Shown here one piece after another: positions 7,602 to 18,850 of a stretch of 64,000 nt of DNA. The stretch is from Adiantum capillus-veneris. Its lineage: Eukaryota > Streptophyta > Polypodiopsida > Polypodiales > Pteridaceae. The notes beneath the pieces were generated by a model, which was not told where the DNA came from, did no database searches, and was given only the letters and a program-made list of their open reading frames with translations. Location: positions 48,372,598 through 48,436,597 of the forward strand of contig CM043962.1 of assembly GCA_014529385.2 (NCBI GenBank), written 5' to 3'. Both the position numbers and the translations under genes were made by a program. The stretch's first letter is position 1, and each line of letters begins with the position of its first letter.

Positions 7602-10451
7602 TTAAAGCATGGACTGTGTAATCGCATAAGCGGGTGCGACGGGTGGTATTGGCGATGTCACACTAGCAATTTCGACCAAATTTAGGGGTGTGATTTTAGG
7701 CGCATTTGGGTTATAGGGGCATTGGGCAATCAAGTGATCTATGCCACAACGATTACATGTGAGTATTGGCATTGCAGACGTGCTCCCTTGATTCATTTGC
7801 ATCTGTGCAGCATTCTTTTGCAGCCTAATAGGGCACTCCGCTGCCCGATGTGGTCCACCACACTCGTAGCATTGAAGAGGTGTCCTCCTAGCCTGGGTGT
7901 TGATATTTTGACCTCTGGATGCGAGAGCAGCAGCTTGATAAACCGGCTTGACTTGCCCCCAACAATCTTCCATGTAGTATATAGGACACTCTTCCAATAT
8001 ATCAAGTCCGTAGGCAATACTAGTGTCTATTTCCTCCTCACAGCCATCTGCATAAGCATTAGATGGCTCGCAACCCACTTGGTTCATAGGGGCGACTCTT
8101 GGATGCGGGGGCTGCGGTCCTAGCACAGGAGGTGGTAGCGGTGTAGCTTGTACAACATTTTGAGATTTAGGGACCATGTGTTGCGGTAGTTGCTCAACAG
8201 GTGGAGCAGGCATCAATACAGGAGCTCGAGGCGCATCCGTCCAGGCTACAGGTGGTCTATTTGCCATCATACGTTTGATCATTAAACAATCCTTAGCTTG
8301 GTGACCATACCTACCACATGCGTTGCAAGTTCCATTAAATTTTACTCTAAACGTAGGGCACTCACTAGTGCTATGTGGACCTAAGCAAATGGAACACCAT
8401 TGTTGCTCCCTTCTTGGATACATGTGACTATTTTGAGGGGGTCGATTATCCTTAAGAGACTCTTGGATTGCCTTGGTGAGGTCTGTCAAGAATGTCTCAA
8501 ATACCTTTGGCTCATTGGCAATGGGCTTTGCAGTCATGGGTTCATACTCAATGGCTTGTGAGCTAGTGGATCTCGTGTCAATAGACACCCTCATGCCTGC
8601 TATCATCAAGTTGTCCTCTAATTGGATTGCATTGGCAGTGACATCTTCCCAGGTTGTGATACCTCTAATCACTAGTCCATTATAGATTCCTTCATTCCTC
8701 AACCCTCGAATGAATCGATCTAGCAGTTGGTTATTGTTGAAGCGCTTATTTACAGGGCAGCGAGAGTTTAAGTGCTTTAGACGACTAATGAAGTCCCTTA
8801 CTGACTCTCCTTCCTTACGTTCGGCCTTCTGTAGCTGAGATGCTACACCCCAAAGCACACCTTCTCGTATGTACTCCTTTAGAAACAACCTTCGAAGGGT
8901 AGGGTAGATTGTTTTCTCGTCCACCCTTAGGGTTCTATACCAATCTCCAGCCTTCCCACTTAATGCCAAGCTTAAGGCATTGCACTTATGTAGTTCATTT
9001 CGTTCCCCTAAGGAATCACATACTTGTTCAAACACTTCAATGTGTTTTCTAGCATCTTCGTCCCCATTGAATTTTTGCGTGAGTTTGGCAATTTGTATTG
9101 CCTTACTTCTAGGCTCTCTATCAGATGCATGACGCATATTTTCTGCGATAGATCGACCTATGGTTTGAGCAAACGCTGCCAAGTCACCTATGTGAGGAGG
9201 CAGGGCCGGTGGAGGTACTCTTGGAATCATATGTGGGAGAGGGACGGGTACCGGTCTTGGCATATGTGTGGATGATGCAAGATATGGAACATAACCGGGC
9301 ATAGGTCCACTCGGATAAGGGCTAGGGAGCGGCACTCGAGGAGCATAAACAAGTGGTACAATTGGAGGTGTGGGGGCCATGTGTGCATAAGGGGCTAGAG
9401 GCACATACGGTCGAGGCCCCATATTAGGTACTACGACACTAGGTAGTGGCACTGCGCTAACCGTAGATGTCATCGGTATATTCTCTGTCAGGCCTATCCC
9501 TGGAGTGAGCACTGTGTTTTCCTTAATAGAGGGTTGAGCCAAGTTAGGGAAGCTAAAGTTGTCGCCCGGAGGCTCAGATTGCATAGAGACCCCAGGTGAA
9601 ATGACGTAAGATGGGTCCATGGGACTCATTAGAGGAGTCTCCATTTGTGATAGAGTAGGCTGTTGAGCCTTGCTCGTATCCAGAAATCTCATGGGGCCAG
9701 TTGAGAGTATATTTACCCCTCGGTTTTGCCTTTCTGATTGAATAATGCCATGGATAACATTACAGATCATTTTCTGTTGATCTTCGATGCTCGTGGCACT
9801 AGAGGTGGATTGTACAATCTCTATCCATCCTACATGGTAGGCGTGGCCAGAGTGTAGATCCGTCAACACCTCAGTGTGGAGGTCGTATGTCCAATGATCA
9901 TTAATGAACAATCCTTCTAGAGTCGACGTGTTAACGGTTTCTTGTGAGGTAGAAGCAATGTTGCTCCCCGTGGTTTTACTTGTCACCAACGGTACTCTAG
10001 AGGGAACTTCTGAAGGAGGGAGCTCAGCAGGGCCTTCTTGGTAAGAAGTTGGTAGGATATCCACATGGACACTCTTTGGGGGTGTGGGATCCACGTGCGA
10101 TGTGAAAGGAGAGTCCACTTCCCCACCCCCTTCGTGTGCTTCATTTGCATCAGGTTCCGAGCGAGTAGCTCTACCTAATGTTTCCATGAAACGGCTAAAC
10201 ATACTAGTACTAGGCTGTGGAGCTTCGGGAGGTGCATGGCCTTCTCTCTCAGTGTTTTGGGTAGGGTATGCTTCCATGATTTCTGAGTCGGAGGAGGAAT
10301 CACTAGCGGCTATTTTAGGGTCTTGGGTGGTGCTACCTTGTGTCCCCGCTGAGGGTCTAGAGCCTATCGTGGATGGGTAATGGGTGTCCGTATGAACAGA
10401 GGCACCCTCAATATGCTCGTGTTCTAGCACCCGCCCAGAGCATAAGTGCAT
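7602..10451 (-). CDS. Retrotransposon Gag polyprotein with four zinc knuckles
   Basis: An intact 949-residue ORF. The first 440 residues are acidic, then Pro-rich. Residues about 447-620 form the retrotransposon Gag core (KLTQKFNGDEDARKHIEVF, then AGDWYRTL and a typical F..RL..L..R segment). Four CCHC knuckles follow near residues 684, 707, 858 and 897. Only the second (CNACGRYGHQAKDC) has standard CX2CX4HX4C spacing; the other three are CX2CX3HX4C. Gag packages element RNA and forms the cytoplasmic virus-like particle. The stop is TAA at 7604-7602, and the frame stays open beyond it to 7074. Start chosen as the first ATG of the frame, 994 bases from the primer-binding site. Confidence 0.85.
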   Translation of the reverse strand: MHLCSGRVLEHEHIEGASVHTDTHYPSTIGSRPSAGTQGSTTQDPKIAASDSSSDSEIMEAYPTQNTEREGHAPPEAPQPSTSMFSRFMETLGRATRSEPDANEAHEGGGEVDSPFTSHVDPTPPKSVHVDILPTSYQEGPAELPPSEVPSRVPLVTSKTTGSNIASTSQETVNTSTLEGLFINDHWTYDLHTEVLTDLHSGHAYHVGWIEIVQSTSSATSIEDQQKMICNVIHGIIQSERQNRGVNILSTGPMRFLDTSKAQQPTLSQMETPLMSPMDPSYVISPGVSMQSEPPGDNFSFPNLAQPSIKENTVLTPGIGLTENIPMTSTVSAVPLPSVVVPNMGPRPYVPLAPYAHMAPTPPIVPLVYAPRVPLPSPYPSGPMPGYVPYLASSTHMPRPVPVPLPHMIPRVPPPALPPHIGDLAAFAQTIGRSIAENMRHASDREPRSKAIQIAKLTQKFNGDEDARKHIEVFEQVCDSLGERNELHKCNALSLALSGKAGDWYRTLRVDEKTIYPTLRRLFLKEYIREGVLWGVASQLQKAERKEGESVRDFISRLKHLNSRCPVNKRFNNNQLLDRFIRGLRNEGIYNGLVIRGITTWEDVTANAIQLEDNLMIAGMRVSIDTRSTSSQAIEYEPMTAKPIANEPKVFETFLTDLTKAIQESLKDNRPPQNSHMYPRREQQWCSICLGPHSTSECPTFRVKFNGTCNACGRYGHQAKDCLMIKRMMANRPPVAWTDAPRAPVLMPAPPVEQLPQHMVPKSQNVVQATPLPPPVLGPQPPHPRVAPMNQVGCEPSNAYADGCEEEIDTSIAYGLDILEECPIYYMEDCWGQVKPVYQAAALASRGQNINTQARRTPLQCYECGGPHRAAECPIRLQKNAAQMQMNQGSTSAMPILTCNRCGIDHLIAQCPYNPNAPKITPLNLVEIASVTSPIPPVAPAYAITQSML

Positions 10452-11444
10452 GTGCTTTTGATACCCTAAGGTGTCAAAAAGCTGCTCTAGGAGGCCTTGT
10501 GACTAGTTTTTTGCGTGTTTTTTGTTTATTTTTTTGCTAGATTTTTTAGAGCGTGTCGTGGAATGGACCGTGTGATAGCTCGAAACGAGCGTATCGCTAG
10601 GAGGGACGCGCTGTGCTTTACAGCCCACCGTTTGGTTCTATTTTTCTCCAGAAAAGCCCGAAACAGTCTTTTCCTAGCTGGGGAACTAGGCTCCAAATAG
10701 CAAGTCCTAGTGTGCAATGAAGGAGAGGAGAGTGTAGGACTTATCCCACATTCCTCACTCCCTCCTTGTGAGTCTAGCCTATATATATAGGAGTGAGACT
10801 ACCCTATATCATAAAACAGAGACAGAGCTTGGGCCTGGGCTTGGGATTCGGTCTGGGTCAAATGATCTCGATCCCGATCTCACTTTTATACAAACCAACC
10901 CGTCCGTTTGTATAACCTCCCCCTCACTCACGTTTTTATTTTTTGAAAATTTTTAAATTTTTTTAATTTTATTTTTTAAAATTTTTTTAATTTTTTTTTG
11001 GCTATTATTTGGTACGCGTTTTGGTGCGCATTGACCTCACCTAACTATTTACTGTCTCACCTACCTACTGACCTGCTAATCAGTGGTTCACCTAATTACT
11101 AACCTACTTAATTAACTAACTGTGCGCCTAACTGTGCACAAACCAAAAAACACAGAAAATGCAAAAAATTGAAACTTGACAGAACTGTGCAGTGCAAACC
11201 AGAAAATGCAGAAAACACAGATACGCAAGAAATGCTAACTGTGCAAGCTGAAATCTGAGCTTAATAGAACTAGCAAAACAGAGCTTAACAGAACACAGAA
11301 AACTTGAATGCAGTCAACAACATTGTGTCTTTCTCTACTGTTTTTGCATAACAACAATAATCAAACTTAAGCCGCGCCTTTCCTACATAAAAAATAGCTT
11401 CAATACAATTTACAGGTTGCCATTGGAGCTTCACGCGCAGCAGC
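10452..11444 (-). other. Retroelement leader (5' UTR)
   Basis: This lies between the primer-binding site and the Gag ATG. It contains AT-rich low-complexity DNA around 10925-11010 and many short aact/ctaact-type repeats around 11035-11130. I see no coding region. Confidence 0.6.
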
Positions 11445-11462
11445 TCCCCGACAGCGGCGCCA
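11445..11462 (-). promoter_or_regulatory. Primer-binding site, tRNA-Asp type
   Basis: The minus-strand sequence is TGGCGCCGCTGTCGGGGA. It matches the plant TGGCGCCGTTGCCGGGGA complement of the tRNA-Asp 3' end with two differences. It lies four bases inside the LTR terminus, which fixes the element's orientation. Confidence 0.8.
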
Positions 11463-11466
11463 AAAA

Positions 11467-11923
11467 TGTCAAGGCTAGGGACTTGCTACGCGCCGTGTGC
11501 GAGCCACAAAGGCTCCTAGCACACAGTCATACAACAGACAAGCTCACAAGGAAGAATGGTGTGTCACTCACCTTCCTGCATAGTTGCGAATGAAGGATTC
11601 CCGTGCCGCGAAGAAGAGGGAGAAGCCGCTCTTGCTCCATCTCCACCTTCTCCTTCACCATCTCCTTGTGTGTGTGTGTGTGTACGTGTGAGAGAGAGTG
11701 TGAGAGTGTGTGTGTGTGATCGAGCGTTGCGGCCGCACGACGGCGGCGAGGCGGTTGAGCGCGGCGTCTCCCTCTTCTTCGCGGCGCGGGAATCCTTCAT
11801 TCGCAACTACACAGGAAGGTGAGTGACACACCATTCTTCCTTGTGAGATTGTCTGTTGTATGACTGTGTGCTAGGAGCCTTTGTGGCTCGCACACGGCGC
11901 GTAGCAAGTCCCTAGCCTTGACA
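11467..11923 (-). repeat. 457-bp LTR that is itself a long palindrome
   Basis: The ends are tgtcaaggctaggg and ccctagccttgaca, the TG...CA ends of an LTR and also exact inverse complements. The two arms match for about 165 bp with only about five differences. A loop of roughly 125 bp between them contains TG/AG simple repeat (11664-11718) and GC-rich DNA. Adjacency to the primer-binding site supports an LTR. Two truncated LTRs joined head to head would look the same. Confidence 0.75.
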
Positions 11924-12947
11924 ACAACCTTTGAATTTTGGAACCTTAGCATTTTGGAAGTCTTAATAGGCTGAACCTTAGGGTCTTTTTAGCACATTAT
12001 TGCACATGACTCTTTTGCAGATGGCCCCCCCTTTGGATCCCTATTTTCCCTCCTTTGGATCCCTACTGTGGCCGGTCTGCTAGCTTAACCAATATTCTAG
12101 CTTTTTCTCCCCTGGCACTTCCCCATATTAAATGATCAGTTTAACATGAGAAAATCATTTAGGAGAATTAGATATTGATTATTATGACAGACAATACAAG
12201 AAAGAAGGGGGGAGATCCTAGCCTTTGGAAAATATAAGAACTTTGTTGAATGGGACAAGTCAATTGAAATTGCTTTAACTAAATCCTAAAGATAATGACA
12301 CTACGTTGTTTGCGGGGTGGCTCCCCTGTTATCTGATATATCAGTGACCTCCTAGAGATGTCATGGCTCGGCACGAGCATGGCAAGAATATGTAATTGTT
12401 TGTGGTTGTCAATATAATTTTCTCACCATTGTGTAATTTGGAAAAAAAGAAGAACTCATTGATGTTGAGAGAAAATTTGTGCGGCTCAGTTCAATGATAT
12501 CATGAGTGAAGGCACTAAGCTTATATACTTAATAGGGTCAAGAGCAAGGTCAACATCACAAGCCTAGGAATAGAAACATGCTTTGAGTTGCATTGGCTAC
12601 TTGGGTGGTGCTCTCTAAGGGAAAGTAGACTGTTGATCTATGGCAAGATCTTGTGGATATGGAAAAAAACAAGGTCTCTTGGTTATAAAGTGTACAACCT
12701 AATTTTGAAAATGTTGTCTCTCAAGGCACATGTAGTGCAGGAGTGTTCATTGTACATCCTTTGTTAATATAACATCTTGACTCACAATTCTGAGTATGAC
12801 AAAAAAAAGAGTTGATTGTCTTTCAAAAAAAGTGAGTGACATTTTTTAAAGATATTCTTAATTTCTTTTGAGATTACGTTTTTTTAAAAATGAATTCTCT
12901 TTCATTTGTTTATGAGTTGCCTTCTCTTTCAAGGAGAACAATGTATA

Positions 12948-12948
<1 letters not shown>
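11924..12948. other. Non-coding
   Basis: I see no gene, LTR end or repeat family in this stretch. Short purine-rich runs only. Confidence 0.5.

Positions 12949-13008
<60 letters not shown>
12949..13008. repeat. (TG)n(AG)n compound microsatellite
   Basis: A TG run passes directly into a GA run of about 38 bp. Confidence 0.95.
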
Positions 13009-13012
<4 letters not shown>

Positions 13013-13756
13013 ATTTTCTTTTATTTTATGATTACAACTTTTAATAACTTATATTTTGTTTTTCTTAAATTTGAATAAAAATAGATTATTTTAATTTTTT
13101 TAATTTATTGTTTGCAATTGGCATTTGAAATCCTTCCACTTCTTTAAAAAAACTTAAACGAGCAAAGTTTTTTGAAATTTTTCCACCTCTTAGTTATTAC
13201 TTAAAAAATAAGCACAAACATTTATAATGTAAAACACATAAGATTTTGGGAAATTATCATGGAATAATTATTATGAAACAAGGTGAAAGTTCACTATGGT
13301 TTACATATAATGCTATTGAGAGGAACTTAATAATAAGAGGGTTCTTTGTGAGGGTTCTTTTGTGAGAGGAACAAGTGAAAGAATCGAGGAACAAGTGAAA
13401 GAATCACGGTGGCTTTCTAAAACAAGTAGAATGTGATAAAATCATTAGGTTGAGTTTAAGTAGAATTAGTGTTCAAGAAAGAATTGCCTCAACTTAGCCT
13501 TGAGCCGGTTGAAAATGGAAACTAACTGGTTGTAAATCATGGTAAAGGGAAGAAAATCTAGTGAAATATGTGAGAAAATAGTCCAAAAATCTTGCAAATT
13601 ATAAATTTATGATAGTATTTTTGGTTCACTTCTTTGTGGGGAGGAAACGCAATCGACGACCGCTTAATAAAAGAGACTTTCATGAATATTAACTAGAATT
13701 AAGTTATAGAATGTAAGAAAGGTCAAGCCATGTGAGGCTGTGAAAAAAAAAACTCA

Positions 13757-13758
<2 letters not shown>

Positions 13759-13830
<72 letters not shown>

Positions 13831-13869
13831 CGTGTGTGTGTGTGTGTGTATGTGTGTGTGTGTGTGTGT
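13759..13869. repeat. (TA)n(TG)n compound microsatellite
   Basis: About 60 bp of TA, then about 48 bp of TG with single interruptions, inside the foldback loop. Confidence 0.95.
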
Positions 13870-14130
13870 ATCCATAAGATTTACTAGAATTATGCAAGCG
13901 AAGTTTCACTTTAATATTCTAAACAAGGTAAAGTTTTTACGATGGCCTCAAGAAGGCAATATTTTTAGTTGTAATAAATTGTGTGTGTGTGTGTGACATC
14001 AAAGCTCAAGAAAAATCATTTTGAAAAACATACAAAATTTTCTTTGGGTAGATTCAAAGAAGAAATTTTACAAAATAATCTGTATTTTTTGTAATTTTAC
14101 TCTATTTTTATATTAAAAAATTTAACATTG

Positions 14131-14170
14131 GTGTGTGTGCATGCGTGCATGTGTGTGTGTGTGTTTGTGA

Positions 14171-14228
<58 letters not shown>

Positions 14229-14246
14229 GTGAGAGAGAGAGACAGG
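14131..14246. repeat. (TG)n(AG)n microsatellite
   Basis: An interrupted TG run followed by about 50 bp of GA, again in the foldback loop. Confidence 0.95.
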
Positions 14247-14960
14247 GAGGTAGTATTGGAAAAAAATCGGGGTCCAATGTATTTTAATCGGCTAAAATTG
14301 TAAAATCTCAGTTATATTTTGAGCTTGCTAATGCATGATGGAGAAGTACTTACCTCAATGCATGATGGAGAAGTACTTACCTTTCATTTTATATCTTGAC
14401 ATGTCTTTTCTTGCATTTTATTGTTTTAGAATGCTAAAGTGAAGCTTCACCTTGCATAATATTAGTAAATTTCACATACATATATGTTTTTTTGCATTCT
14501 ATTGTTTTAGAATATTAAAGTGAAGCTTCACCTTGCATAATTCTAATAATTCTATATACACACATATATTAATTAGTTCTTTTTATTTCACCTTTCATTT
14601 CACAACTTCGCATGGATTTACATTTCTTGCATTTTATAGCTTGATTCTAGTCAGTGTTAACGTTCAAAAAAGTTTCTTCTATTAAGTGGCTACTCGAGTT
14701 TCCTCCTCACAAAGAAGAAAATTGAAAATACTAGCAAAAATTTTGAGATTTGCAAAAATTTTGGACGACTTTCTCACATATTTCATCGGTTTTTCTTCCA
14801 TTTATCATGGTTGCAGCCAGCTAGTTTCGATTTTCAATTGGCTCAAGACTAAGTTGAGGCAATCCTGTCCCAAACACTGATACCAGTTTAATTTAACCTA
14901 ACAATTTTATCACTTTCTTATTGTTTTTGAAAGCCGTCTTGACCCTTTCACTTGTTTTGT

Positions 14961-15980
14961 CACAATAAAGTATTGCAATTTTTTTTGGAGACAAGTGTAA
15001 GAAGGACTTATTTACATTACAATATATTTCAAAAGCATAAAGAATAACAACTAAATCGATATTCAATGACTCCTTAAAAGACAAAGGTACACAAATGTCA
15101 ACACCTCTCACAAAGACCTCAAGAAATATTAAAAAGAAAGTTTTTTGTCACTAGTAACTAATATGCAAACTTTATTCAATGGTCTACAATTGTACCAATA
15201 ATCCTTATGTAGTCCAAAAATAATTTAAAATATTGGTATTTAGAAGAGAAATATATTTGTTTGTTTTATTATGAACATTTTGATTGGTGGGATTCAAACT
15301 CAAGCTTATATAAGTTATACAAGTAGATGCAATACTAATACAATCACTGCCAATTGTGAGTTTTTGCAAAAAAAAGTTTAAACCCATTTTGGTGACGATT
15401 AGAGGATTATTGAGGTCAGTTCACATGGGCTTTGTTGTCCAACATTCTAGCAAATTACCCTGTCGAAAGAGTGAAGTGCATCCAGATTTAACGCACCAAA
15501 ATGGTACAAAAAAAGGGCATATTGCATGTCACTTGATTTATCGCAATAGTAGCCACCCCACTCTACAAGTTATATGTCACTTGATAACTGAAGAAAAACT
15601 TTGCAATTTAGAATTGGTTGCTCTCGGTGGATAACAACAAAGTAGGACTATGTGACCTAGCCCTTAAGCCTAAAAGATTGCAAAACTTCTTACCTACAAG
15701 CTTTCATCATTCTTTCCACACACAAATGATGAAAGGACTAGAACTATGTGACCTAGCTCTTAAGTCTAAAAGACTGCAAAACTTCTTAGTTAGTTACTCC
15801 TTACCGACCTGCTTTCATTATTTTTTCTACATAGAATTTATTGTGAGGAGATGTACATCTTTCTCGTAAGATACTCCTTATTCCTCTCAATCTACTCTCA
15901 TACCCTGCTAGCTCTCACCATCTTCGAAGGTGTGCGAGGTCTTGGGTCTGAGACCGGGGAGAATTGATGTTGTGTTTGCT
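14961..15980. other. Non-coding, with a small direct repeat
   Basis: The phrase actatgtgacctag with ttaag.ctaaaag...gcaaaacttctta occurs twice, at about 15649 and 15744. It may be the upstream part of the LTR remnant that follows. The short ORFs here show no recognisable domain. Confidence 0.5.
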
Positions 15981-15989
15981 AAGTGTTTT

Positions 15990-16345
15990 GCTTAGTGCAT
16001 GAAGCTTTCATCTTCATTGCACTAGCTAGTTATGAAGGAACACAAAGAATTGTATTGTACAATGTCTCTCTTGATGGGAGAAACCATAATACAAAGCCTT
16101 TTGGAGGGGGGACCGGCTCCATGCAAATCCGGTCCTCAACTGTTGTCAATAGCTTAATTTCTCTCTCTTTTGAAAGTATTGTTGATGCTATCTAACTAGG
16201 TGTTATGCTTTTTGTTGCTCTCTCCACCCAAGCACTCTTGTAATTCTCATTACGAATCTATTCCAATGAAATGCCCACTATGTTCATGCTAATTTCCGCT
16301 ACACACAAGTTTTTAGGCCATTAAATGTCAGAGCACAAGGTTTCT
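15990..16345 (+). mobile_element. Copia-type LTR end and primer-binding-site remnant
   Basis: It shares ggaggggggaccggctccat, aaatccggtcctcaactgtt and the flanking text with two tandem copies at 34.2-35.0 kb. It is followed at about 16328 by gtcagagcacaaggtttctc, a degenerate version of the TGGTATCAGAGC initiator-Met primer-binding site found in plant Ty1/copia elements. A second PBS-like string, tggtattcgagcc, occurs at about 16619. Element boundaries are not clear. Confidence 0.55.
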
Positions 16346-16702
16346 CTTTTCTTGCTCAAGAAGGGAGGTCCTCAAACTAGCTATAAATGGTTGGTATTAT
16401 TAATTTCCTGTTGAGTAAGTAGAATAGGGATTTTTCAGCCTTGCAGTGCGCCTGCCTTCGTGCAATTAACGGGGCATCACCGTCGAGAGCTATGGTCTTA
16501 ATAGTGGAGTCCTACGGGGCTTGCCTATGGCTTAACCACTATTGAGCTATTAGAAGCTTGATAGGATCCGGTGTTGTTTTGGTGTTGAAAGACCCTCTCT
16601 TCTATTCCTTGCAATTAATGGTATTCGAGCCGCGGGTACAGTAGCTTGAGTGCTTGAAGTGCCAAAGTACACCTAAAAAGTTTACACCAAAAAGTTGTTA
16701 GA

Positions 16703-17317
16703 ATGGCTGACAATAGTAAAGAGAGTGAAATTAATGTTGATAACTTTGATTTTGCTAATGAGTAAGCTACTAATGATGCTCCGATGCTTGTTAACTATCT
16801 TGTTTCTAGGCTTCAACAAGCCATGGGCAATCCATCTCTTCAAATTGAAGTGCAACGGCATCTCCGTGCTCACGGGATTCTCCAAGCTCATCACCATGAC
16901 GAGAGAACACCTAGGAAGCCTCCTTGTGAGACTCCCAAAAGAGGTCTCTCTCCGATTCGGGAAGAAGAAGAGAATCCATACGGAGGGCTCAAGAATTTAC
17001 TTCTTGATGATGCATCTCCTTCCCAAAGGAGAACTCAAGAGCCTCCACCGAAGGAACGAGAAAGAAGTGAGTCTCCCGCCACCTCGGCGGAGATGGCTCC
17101 ACGAAGACGGCGGGCTAAACGCTCTTTATCACCCCCAAAGCGGAGAAGACCATCACACTCTTCTCCATGCCATAATTCAAAGAGGGATGATAAAAAGCAA
17201 GAAAAGGAAAAGGCGAGAAAGAGGACACCCTCTTCTCCATCTTCTTCATCCTCTTCCTCTTATGAAAGTGATGGTGAAGACAACGAAGATCAAGACAAGA
17301 AAAAGGCGACAAAGTGA
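16703..17317 (+). pseudogene. Gag-like or unknown basic, Ser-rich ORF with one stop
   Basis: The frame begins MADNSKESEINVDNFDF at 16703 and meets TAA at 16763. It continues open to 17317 with a stretch resembling a retroelement Gag N-terminus (NYLVSRLQQAMGN), then Arg/Ser/Pro-rich sequence and an acidic, poly-Ser tail. Position about 85 bp after a PBS-like site suggests the gag of the copia remnant. It could instead be the first exon of the transposase gene that follows. No zinc knuckle is visible. Confidence 0.4.
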
Positions 17318-17384
17318 TGGTACAACCTTTAGGGTTACCTACATGCTCTATGATGTGTCATAACATGAATTCTAAGGCTTTATA

Positions 17385-18850
17385 TTGTTGGCAGTTCTTG
17401 AAGGCAAGCTTGTGTTTGTGCTGAAGGTGGATGAGTGTGTAATTGTAAAAGGGAGAAAGTTGGAGAGAATGAGCATCATGCTTATGAATGAAGCCCTAGC
17501 TTATGCCAAGCAATCTTGCAGTTCGACTGAAGTGACAAAGCCCTCTTTTAGTGTGCAATCAAAGAAGGATATATGGTGGCTTGGTGCAATTGAAGTTCCG
17601 AAAGAGACACATGAAGTCCTTGCATGGATTTTTATTAGAATCCCATGGGTCACAGAGGTCATTAAAGCTCAAATAAACGGTGAGAAGCTCATGGTTCCAG
17701 GGCGTGGGGAGTTTGATGTTGAATGGCATTTAGGTGGTGATCTAAAGACCATAAAGTGCATGCTTGGATGCAAACAAGGTGCAAATTCTTTGCTTCCCTG
17801 CCCATTCTGTGTGAAAGGGCACAAGACAAGTCAAGCAACTCAAGTGGAAGGTCAAGACAAAGATAATGATGACCATATAAATAGGGAGTGGCAAAATTCA
17901 GTTCTTTCATGTGATATGCTAGAGGTGCCCAATAGGGATAGCAAGGATCCTAGGTGGAACCCCATAATTCCCTTCTCCCTCAACAATGTTCACTTTTGTA
18001 CATTGCATGCGTTCATGCGAATATTTGATAGGATGCTAAAGCATCACATTGATTATACTTTCACAATGAAGCCCCTTCAATGGTCAAAAGACTCCTTGCA
18101 GGGGGTGGAGACGCTCCTTAATGAGATTGGATGTCACCAATCAAGGGTGAACATTGTAGCAGAGACTTGTAGGGAGAAGACATATGAGGTGGCACAGAAG
18201 GTTTCCATGAATGGATCCAAGGCACGTCAATTTTTCAAGAAGATGTCAAAGTCTCCAATGCAGATACACAAGGCAAGTGTCGATCCAACAAGTGAGAAGC
18301 GGTGGGAGTTGTGGAAATATTTGTGTTCATGCACGACGGACAAAGATCCCAATGTGGAGGTTGCTAACCAACGCAAGCTAGTATGGTCATCCTTTCAAAA
18401 GGTTGTGCGACTGATAAATCTTTCAACTAACACCACCGTTGAGCAGCGAGAGGAGTTCAAGAAGGTGCTTTATGAGTTCACAAAGGCTGCTAAGGATGGA
18501 TGGTCTGAAAGCAAGATTACACACTACATGGTTTGTTTTAATGGACTTAATAGACATGCAATGTTTGAAAATGCAACTTTTCTATTGGCTTATCTCCTTT
18601 TTGGTTGTTTTATCACATTCTCTATGCGCATGGTGCATACTAGATGGACCGCTATGGTTCGCTTGATATATGGATTACACAAGGCATGGAGAAGTCCCAC
18701 TATCGAGAAAAAGGAGTCTACTTCAAGAATACTCGGCATGGTGGTGGTGGTTTACACTCCAACTACCTCCAAGAGACATTTAACTGGTTTTTTAGGCACA
18801 CCTTTGGGAGAACTCGCACTATTGAGAAGGCAAGAGAGTCGATGTGAGCA
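17385..18850 (+). pseudogene. DDE-type DNA transposase remnant
   Basis: The exon probably starts near 17396 after an acceptor-like gttggcag. Motifs in order: KVDECVIVKGRKLERMS, EFDVEWHLGGDLKTIKCMLG followed by PCPFC (a GGD..L..MLG...C..C pattern I associate with a widespread eukaryotic transposase group), and SESKITHYM. After about 18640 the coding frame shifts to the one carrying ITQGMEKSHYREKG, RHGGGG and ETFNWFFR, which completes the usual C-terminal block. The shift shows that this copy is broken. The upstream N-terminal exons are not identified. It lies directly 5' of element B and may be its transposase, though no shared terminal repeats prove this. Confidence 0.55.

Larger units (their letters stand above)
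7074..11923 (-). mobile_element. Truncated Ty3/gypsy-like LTR retrotransposon (Gag element)
   Basis: On the minus strand the order is LTR (11923-11467), primer-binding site (11462-11445), about 1-kb leader, Gag (10451-7602) and a same-frame downstream segment ending at 7074. No protease, reverse transcriptase, integrase, polypurine tract or 3' LTR is present. Either the element was cut off at about 7.07 kb or it belongs to a non-autonomous Gag-only type. The uninterrupted 949-codon Gag implies that the insertion is fairly young or has been kept under selection. Confidence 0.75.
13370..14960. repeat. 1.6-kb imperfect inverted repeat (foldback)
   Basis: The left arm (about 13370-13930) is the inverse complement of the right arm (about 14430-14960) at clearly high but imperfect identity. 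Anchors are gaattgcctcaacttagcc at 13481 against the aagttgaggcaa end at 14851, catatttcac against gtgaaatatg, and the segment with gcataattctagtaaat. The centre holds (TA)n(TG)n (13759-13869), a second (TG)n(AG)n (about 14131-14246), and a direct 28-bp duplication (catgatggagaagtacttacct at about 14333 and 14361). No coding capacity is seen. It could be a foldback transposon or an inverted duplication of an older insertion. Confidence 0.8.

Noticed and set aside
15356-15869. A gene in this stretch
   Set aside because: The two ORFs lack any domain, overlap a direct repeat, and resemble LTR-type non-coding DNA.
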